DNA from: Desulfopila aestuarii DSM 18488
Lineage (GTDB): Bacteria; Desulfobacterota; Desulfobulbia; Desulfobulbales; Desulfocapsaceae
Length of the DNA: 64,000 bases
Direction of reading: 5' to 3'
NCBI GenBank assembly: GCA_945863875.1
Contig: CAMBBS010000001.1
Span: forward strand, 186,001 to 250,000
Shown: positions 60,634 through 64,000 of the stretch, in pieces
Numbering within the stretch: position 1 is the first letter of the stretch
Layout: each line of letters opens with the position of its first letter
Program-made: the position numbers and the translations under genes
The notes under the pieces: model-generated
Databases searched by the model: none
Seen by the model: only the letters and a program-made list of their open reading frames with translations
What the model was told of the DNA's origin: nothing

Positions 60634-61030
60634 AGAGTGGTTCGTCTTGTCTTTTTTCGACTGGAAAGAAGGTGAGCGGTTTTTGGGCCGGGCCCTTGAC
60701 GACTTCTCCTGTTTCGACATGAAAACGGCTCTGATGGCAGGGGCATTCGAGAATGTCCTCTTCTTCAAGATAGTTCAGTTTGCAGCCTAAATGGGTACAT
60801 TTTCGCGACAGTGCCCAGCATTTATCCTCGCGGTCGAAGAGTATAAAACCGGTATTGACCAAAAAACCGGCCGCCGGTACCGGTTTGTCGATGTTTATAT
60901 ACGTTGGCTTTTTGGGAATCTTAAAGCCGACAAATTGCAAAACAGGATACAAAAAAGCTAACGCCCCCAAAAGAGTTAAAAACTTTCTTCTCGAAGGGTT
61001 CTTTTGTTGTGCCCAGCCTGTTTTTTTCAT
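60617..61030 (-). CDS. Rieske iron-sulfur protein
   Basis: A 137-residue [2Fe-2S] protein. It starts with a Tat-like signal anchor (S-R-R-K-F-L then a hydrophobic helix near 17-34), and has the two cluster loops C-T-H-L-G-C (near 78) and C-P-C-H-Q-S-R-F (near 96). It is longer at neither end than needed, comparable to QcrA/PetC. It overlaps coaD by 4 bases and cytochrome b by 17, so the genes are coupled. Confidence 0.93.
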   Translation of the reverse strand: MKKTGWAQQKNPSRRKFLTLLGALAFLYPVLQFVGFKIPKKPTYINIDKPVPAAGFLVNTGFILFDREDKCWALSRKCTHLGCKLNYLEEEDILECPCHQSRFHVETGEVVKGPAQKPLTFFPVEKRQDEPLYVVTT

Positions 61031-61539
61031 GGCCTCGAGGGTGAAAACTTCTCTATCAGCATTTTGTTGACGTGGGGGGGCACCAGGTCGCTGACGTCGC
61101 CGCCATTTCTCGCCGCGTCTTTAATGATCGAGGAACTGATATAAATCCAGCGGAAACCGGGCATCAGAAAGACTGATTCGACCTCTCTTTTCAGTTTCCG
61201 GTTCATCAGTGCCAGTTGAAATTCATAATCAAAATCCGATACAGCCCGAATGCCGCGAACTATCGCTTTGGCATTATGCCGATAGGCGTAGTCGACCAGC
61301 AATCCCGAAACAGATCGTACCTGAATGCGTTTTCTGCCGTTAAAGGACTCTTCGATCATCCAGATGCGCTCTTTCAGGGTGAAAACCGGATCTTTGGCCG
61401 AGTTGACGGCCACCGCAACAATAACCTCGTCAAAGAGGTTGAGTGCCCTGTCGATAATATCAACATGACCCATGGTGATCGGGTCAAAGGTTCCCGGATA
61501 GATGGCGATGGATGGTTTACGGGGTTCCTCGATGGTCAT
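61027..61539 (-). CDS. coaD: Phosphopantetheine adenylyltransferase
   Basis: Penultimate step of CoA synthesis. The 170-residue protein has the nucleotidyltransferase motif Y-P-G-T-F-D-P-I-T-M-G-H (14-25) and the I-S-S-S element. The N terminus is about seven residues longer than usual. It is followed by the Rieske gene with a 4-base overlap. Confidence 0.95.
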   Translation of the reverse strand: MTIEEPRKPSIAIYPGTFDPITMGHVDIIDRALNLFDEVIVAVAVNSAKDPVFTLKERIWMIEESFNGRKRIQVRSVSGLLVDYAYRHNAKAIVRGIRAVSDFDYEFQLALMNRKLKREVESVFLMPGFRWIYISSSIIKDAARNGGDVSDLVPPHVNKMLIEKFSPSRP

Positions 61540-61592
61540 TGTACTCTCTTTCTGAAAATAATGAGGCTGGCTCTGTCTTGCATCAGGCTATC

Positions 61593-62180
61593 TTATGCGG
61601 CAGCCGACGATCTGTAAAAACAAAAGGCCGTCTCGCCATAGACTCGTCTGTCGGTCAGTTCGAGTGTTGAAAGGGAGGACGGCAGTTTCACGGTATGTTT
61701 CTCTTCGACTATTAGTAGGCCATTTTGAGTTAAAAGGCTACTATTGTTTATAAATTCAAGCACGGAAAACGATATGTTCTGCGCATAGGGCGGATCGGCA
61801 AAAATGACATCAAAGCCTCGATGTGTTTCCTGCGGCAGTTTGTTCGCTGGGATACCTTTCGTTAAATCATGCTGCACCACGCGTATGCCGCAATCTCCTT
61901 TATAGCCGGTGAGGCAGAGAAGAATGTTCTTTTTGATGAGCTGCAGGGCAAGGCGGTTGTTGTCGATAAAGACAATAAACCGGGCATGGCGGCTAAAGGC
62001 TTCAAGTCCTAATGCACCCGTGCCGGCAAAAAGATCAAGCACCGCTGCATCGACGATTCGATTGCCGAGTATATTGAACAGGGCCTCTCTTGCCCGGTCA
62101 GAGGTAGGGCGAATGCTTTTCTCGTGCAGGGGAGGAGTGAATAATTTGCGGCCTCGTGCCGTCCCACCAATAATTCTCAA
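61593..62180 (-). CDS. rsmD: 16S rRNA (guanine(966)-N2)-methyltransferase
   Basis: Methylates G966 of 16S rRNA. The 195-residue protein has the N terminus M-R-I-I-G-G-T-A-R-G-R-K-L, the S-adenosylmethionine loop L-D-L-F-A-G-T-G-A-L-G, and the catalytic motif A-D-P-P-Y-A. The order rsmD-coaD is common in bacteria. Confidence 0.95.
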   Translation of the reverse strand: MRIIGGTARGRKLFTPPLHEKSIRPTSDRAREALFNILGNRIVDAAVLDLFAGTGALGLEAFSRHARFIVFIDNNRLALQLIKKNILLCLTGYKGDCGIRVVQHDLTKGIPANKLPQETHRGFDVIFADPPYAQNISFSVLEFINNSSLLTQNGLLIVEEKHTVKLPSSLSTLELTDRRVYGETAFCFYRSSAAA

Positions 62181-62304
62181 AAGTAATCGATATGGTATGG
62201 ATTTTTAGAAAAAACGCATTGAGTTGCCAAGGGATCAGAGCAATACGTCAAATGTGTCAAAGATGAAGGGATTTCCACTCACAATGGGTTGTGATGGGCA
62301 GCGG

Positions 62305-62952
62305 TCATGGGCGGAGACGTCCGAGGAGCGTTTCTCCCCCACGGACCTTGTCACCCACTTTGATGAGCAGTTCGGTTTCGAGGGGCAGGTAGAGATCCAC
62401 TCTGGAGCCAAAGCGAATAAGGCCGAACCGGCGGCCTCGCGTTACTTCGTCGCCCGGTTCCAGCCAGCAGACGATTCTTCTGGCAATAAGTCCGGCAATC
62501 TGCACAAAGGCGACTTTCTTGCCTGCTGCGGTGGCGATGACCGCCGCGCAATATTCATTCTCCAGGCCACCTTTCGCGCTGTCCGCTGAATAGAACTTGC
62601 CGGGTTTGTAGACTATTTTCTCGACTTTCCCCGGAAAGGGAATTCTGTTGACATGAACATTGAACACATTCATGAATATGGAAATTTTGACGGCCGCCAT
62701 TTCGGTAAATGGATTTGTCTGAACCCTTTCCACCTGTATGACTTTTCCGTCAGCCGGGGAGACGAGAGCCTGGTCGCCTGTCGGCACAAAGCGTTCCGGA
62801 TCTCGAAAGAAATAGAGGACAAAAGTGGTGGCCACCAGTGACACTGTTGTCGCGGCCGGCAGATCAAGAAGAGCAAGAACAAAGGTGCAGAAAGCGGCAA
62901 AGGCGATAAAGGGATACCCTTCCTTGGCGACCGGTACTTGAGGTGTGAGCAT
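62305..62952 (-). CDS. psd: Phosphatidylserine decarboxylase (proenzyme)
   Basis: Makes phosphatidylethanolamine. The 215-residue protein is of the short, archaeal/Bacteroides-like type, with an N-terminal hydrophobic segment, V-S-P-A-D-G-K-V near 65, F-M-N-V-F-N-V-H-V-N-R near 93 and the self-cleavage site F-G-S-R (Gly182-Ser183) that yields the pyruvoyl group. The canonical L-G-S-T is replaced by F-G-S-R, as in this subfamily. Confidence 0.93.
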   Translation of the reverse strand: MLTPQVPVAKEGYPFIAFAAFCTFVLALLDLPAATTVSLVATTFVLYFFRDPERFVPTGDQALVSPADGKVIQVERVQTNPFTEMAAVKISIFMNVFNVHVNRIPFPGKVEKIVYKPGKFYSADSAKGGLENEYCAAVIATAAGKKVAFVQIAGLIARRIVCWLEPGDEVTRGRRFGLIRFGSRVDLYLPLETELLIKVGDKVRGGETLLGRLRP

Positions 62953-62981
62953 GAAAATGTATACCCTTTTTTTGAGATGAA

Positions 62982-63467
62982 TTATTTCGTTTTGTTTGCC
63001 CGGGACATGGCGATGATGCCGGTGCGAACAATTTCCTTGATGCCGATGGGACGCAGGATATCAATGACCGCCTGGATTTTTGAAGCGGAACCGGTGAGTT
63101 CTACAGCATAACTCTTCGCACTTACATCGACAACCTTACCCCGGAAGATATCAATGACCCGGAGGACCTCGGCGCGGGTATGTGCCTCGGCCTTCATCCG
63201 GATCAGTACCATTTCTCTTTCGACATATTCTTTGTCCGTTATGTCAGTCACTTTGATGACATCTATCAATTTATGGAGCTGCTTGGTTATTTGCTCAATA
63301 ATCGCATTATCACCTTTGGAGACGACAGTCAGACAGGAAACACCGGGATCGAGAGTTTCTGCGACACAGAGACTTTCGATATTGAATCCGCGCCCACTGA
63401 AAAGACCGGTTACCCGGGAAAGAACTCCCGGTTTATTTTGTAGTAATACAGAAATCGTGTGTTTCAT
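62982..63467 (-). CDS. ilvN: Acetolactate synthase small (regulatory) subunit
   Basis: Valine-feedback subunit of acetohydroxyacid synthase. The 161-residue protein has an N-terminal ACT domain (L-L-Q-N-K-P-G-V-L-S-R-V-T-G-L-F-S-G-R-G-F-N-I) and the C-terminal domain R-T-G-I-I-A-M-S-R. It is located directly after ilvB on the same strand. Confidence 0.95.
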   Translation of the reverse strand: MKHTISVLLQNKPGVLSRVTGLFSGRGFNIESLCVAETLDPGVSCLTVVSKGDNAIIEQITKQLHKLIDVIKVTDITDKEYVEREMVLIRMKAEAHTRAEVLRVIDIFRGKVVDVSAKSYAVELTGSASKIQAVIDILRPIGIKEIVRTGIIAMSRANKTK

Positions 63468-63546
63468 CGAGGGGATCCTGGGTAAGGTAAGTTCAGTTTT
63501 GTACTAATTTTCCATTGACGCGGTCTACGGCTTTGTCTGTGCCGCC

Positions 63547-64000
63547 TTAAACAAGCAGCATTTCCGTATTTCCTTTGCCGGCCGGCACCATCGGGTAGAC
63601 GCCTTCTTCCTTTTCAATCTTAAAGTCCATAATGACGAGATTATCAGTCGCTAAGGCTTCTTTGACGACGGGTACCACCTCACTTTTCGTCGTGGCCCTG
63701 AGACCGACGGCACCGTAGGCCCTGGCGAGTTCGACAAAGTCAGGAGTTACATTCATGGTTGTCGAGGCGTAGCGTTTCTCATAGAACAGTTCCTGCCACT
63801 GTCGGACCATGCCAAGGTAACTGTTGTTAAGGATGGCCACTTTGACCGGACATTTATATTGCTTTGCCGTGGCCAGCTCCTGGATGTTCATCTGGATCGA
63901 ACCGTCGCCGGCAATATCAATGACTGTCTTGTCCGGAAACGCCATCTGTGCGCCGATGGCGGCAGGGAGGCCAAAGCCCATGGTCCCCAGTCCACCGGAG
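63547..64000 (-). CDS. ilvB: Acetolactate synthase large subunit, 3' part only
   Basis: Thiamine diphosphate-dependent catalytic subunit; the gene continues beyond the right edge. The visible 150 residues are the C-terminal ThDP domain, beginning G-G-L-G-T-M-G-F-G-L-P-A-A-I-G-A, with G-D-G-S-I-Q-M-N and N-N-S-Y-L-G-M-V-R-Q-W-Q. The frame is open to the window end; the internal ATG at 63981 is not the start. Confidence 0.95.
   Translation of the reverse strand, partial: SGGLGTMGFGLPAAIGAQMAFPDKTVIDIAGDGSIQMNIQELATAKQYKCPVKVAILNNSYLGMVRQWQELFYEKRYASTTMNVTPDFVELARAYGAVGLRATTKSEVVPVVKEALATDNLVIMDFKIEKEEGVYPMVPAGKGNTEMLLV

Noticed and set aside
1-64000. tRNA, rRNA, CRISPR arrays, insertion sequences, prophage
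   Set aside because: I looked for cloverleaf-like segments, regular repeats and transposase motifs and found none that I could support.

Overview
The window looks like a chromosomal segment of a mesophilic, probably marine sulfate-reducing deltaproteobacterium of the Desulfobulbales type. The reasons are the complete methylmalonyl-CoA (propionate) pathway with both a soluble transcarboxylase and a Na+-pumping decarboxylase, the acetate/propionate activation genes, a ferredoxin-fused EtfA, a PxxKW-family small protein and the MglAB genes. The taxonomic call is an inference from gene content. I see no rRNA, tRNA, CRISPR array, insertion sequence or prophage; the window reads as stable chromosome.

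Layout. (1) 1-10.6 kb, acetate/short-acid uptake and activation: 3' end of an MFS carrier, acetyl-CoA synthetase, a degenerate site-2-protease-like membrane protein, a CoA-transferase/GNAT fusion on the minus strand, an acetate transporter (satP) and a two-component system (NtrC-type regulator plus Cache-PAS kinase). satP has an exact sigma-54 promoter and three 14-bp repeats upstream that look like enhancer sites. (2) 10.6-32.3 kb, propionate module: prpE, sucC, sucD, a soluble transcarboxylase set (12S, small subunits, 5S with biotin domain), gamma-carbonic anhydrase; then on the minus strand TetR-epimerase-mutase-MeaB and TetR-MmdA-MmdD-MmdC-OadB (Na+ pump); then acuI, an AcuC-like deacetylase and an AcuB-like CBS-ACT protein. 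The two TetR proteins are paralogues, and a shared element with core AACAATGTT lies upstream of both and of prpE. (3) 32.4-39.8 kb: a secreted hypothetical protein, RNase D, a YejB/YejE permease pair, and an Mla lipid-transport operon (E-F-D-C) ending in a stand-alone cyclic-nucleotide-binding protein. (4) 40-50.6 kb: a lipid-synthesis operon (yceD-rpmF-plsX-fabH-fabG-acpP-fabF) with acyl-CoA dehydrogenase, etfB and a ferredoxin-fused etfA inside it, then rpiB, nrdR, ribD. (5) 50.6-64 kb: ParB-like protein, IHF, PilC, PxxKW protein, YggS, TatD, an MglB-MglA pair followed by a 919-residue acidic repeat protein, a Rieske/cytochrome b pair, coaD, rsmD, psd, ilvN and the 3' end of ilvB.

How it fits together. 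Acetate and propionate enter (MFS, SatP), are activated by Acs and PrpE, and propionyl-CoA is converted through methylmalonyl-CoA to succinyl-CoA and succinate. Carboxyl transfer can be coupled to pyruvate/oxaloacetate (transcarboxylase) or to Na+ export (MmdA/OadB). AcuB/AcuC homologues and the GNAT fusion suggest that the CoA ligases are controlled by reversible lysine acylation. The most novel-looking item is the MglB-MglA-919 aa unit, whose last protein has three copies of a helical domain, a long acidic linker with repeated short motifs, and a C-terminal coiled coil; I do not recognise its family.
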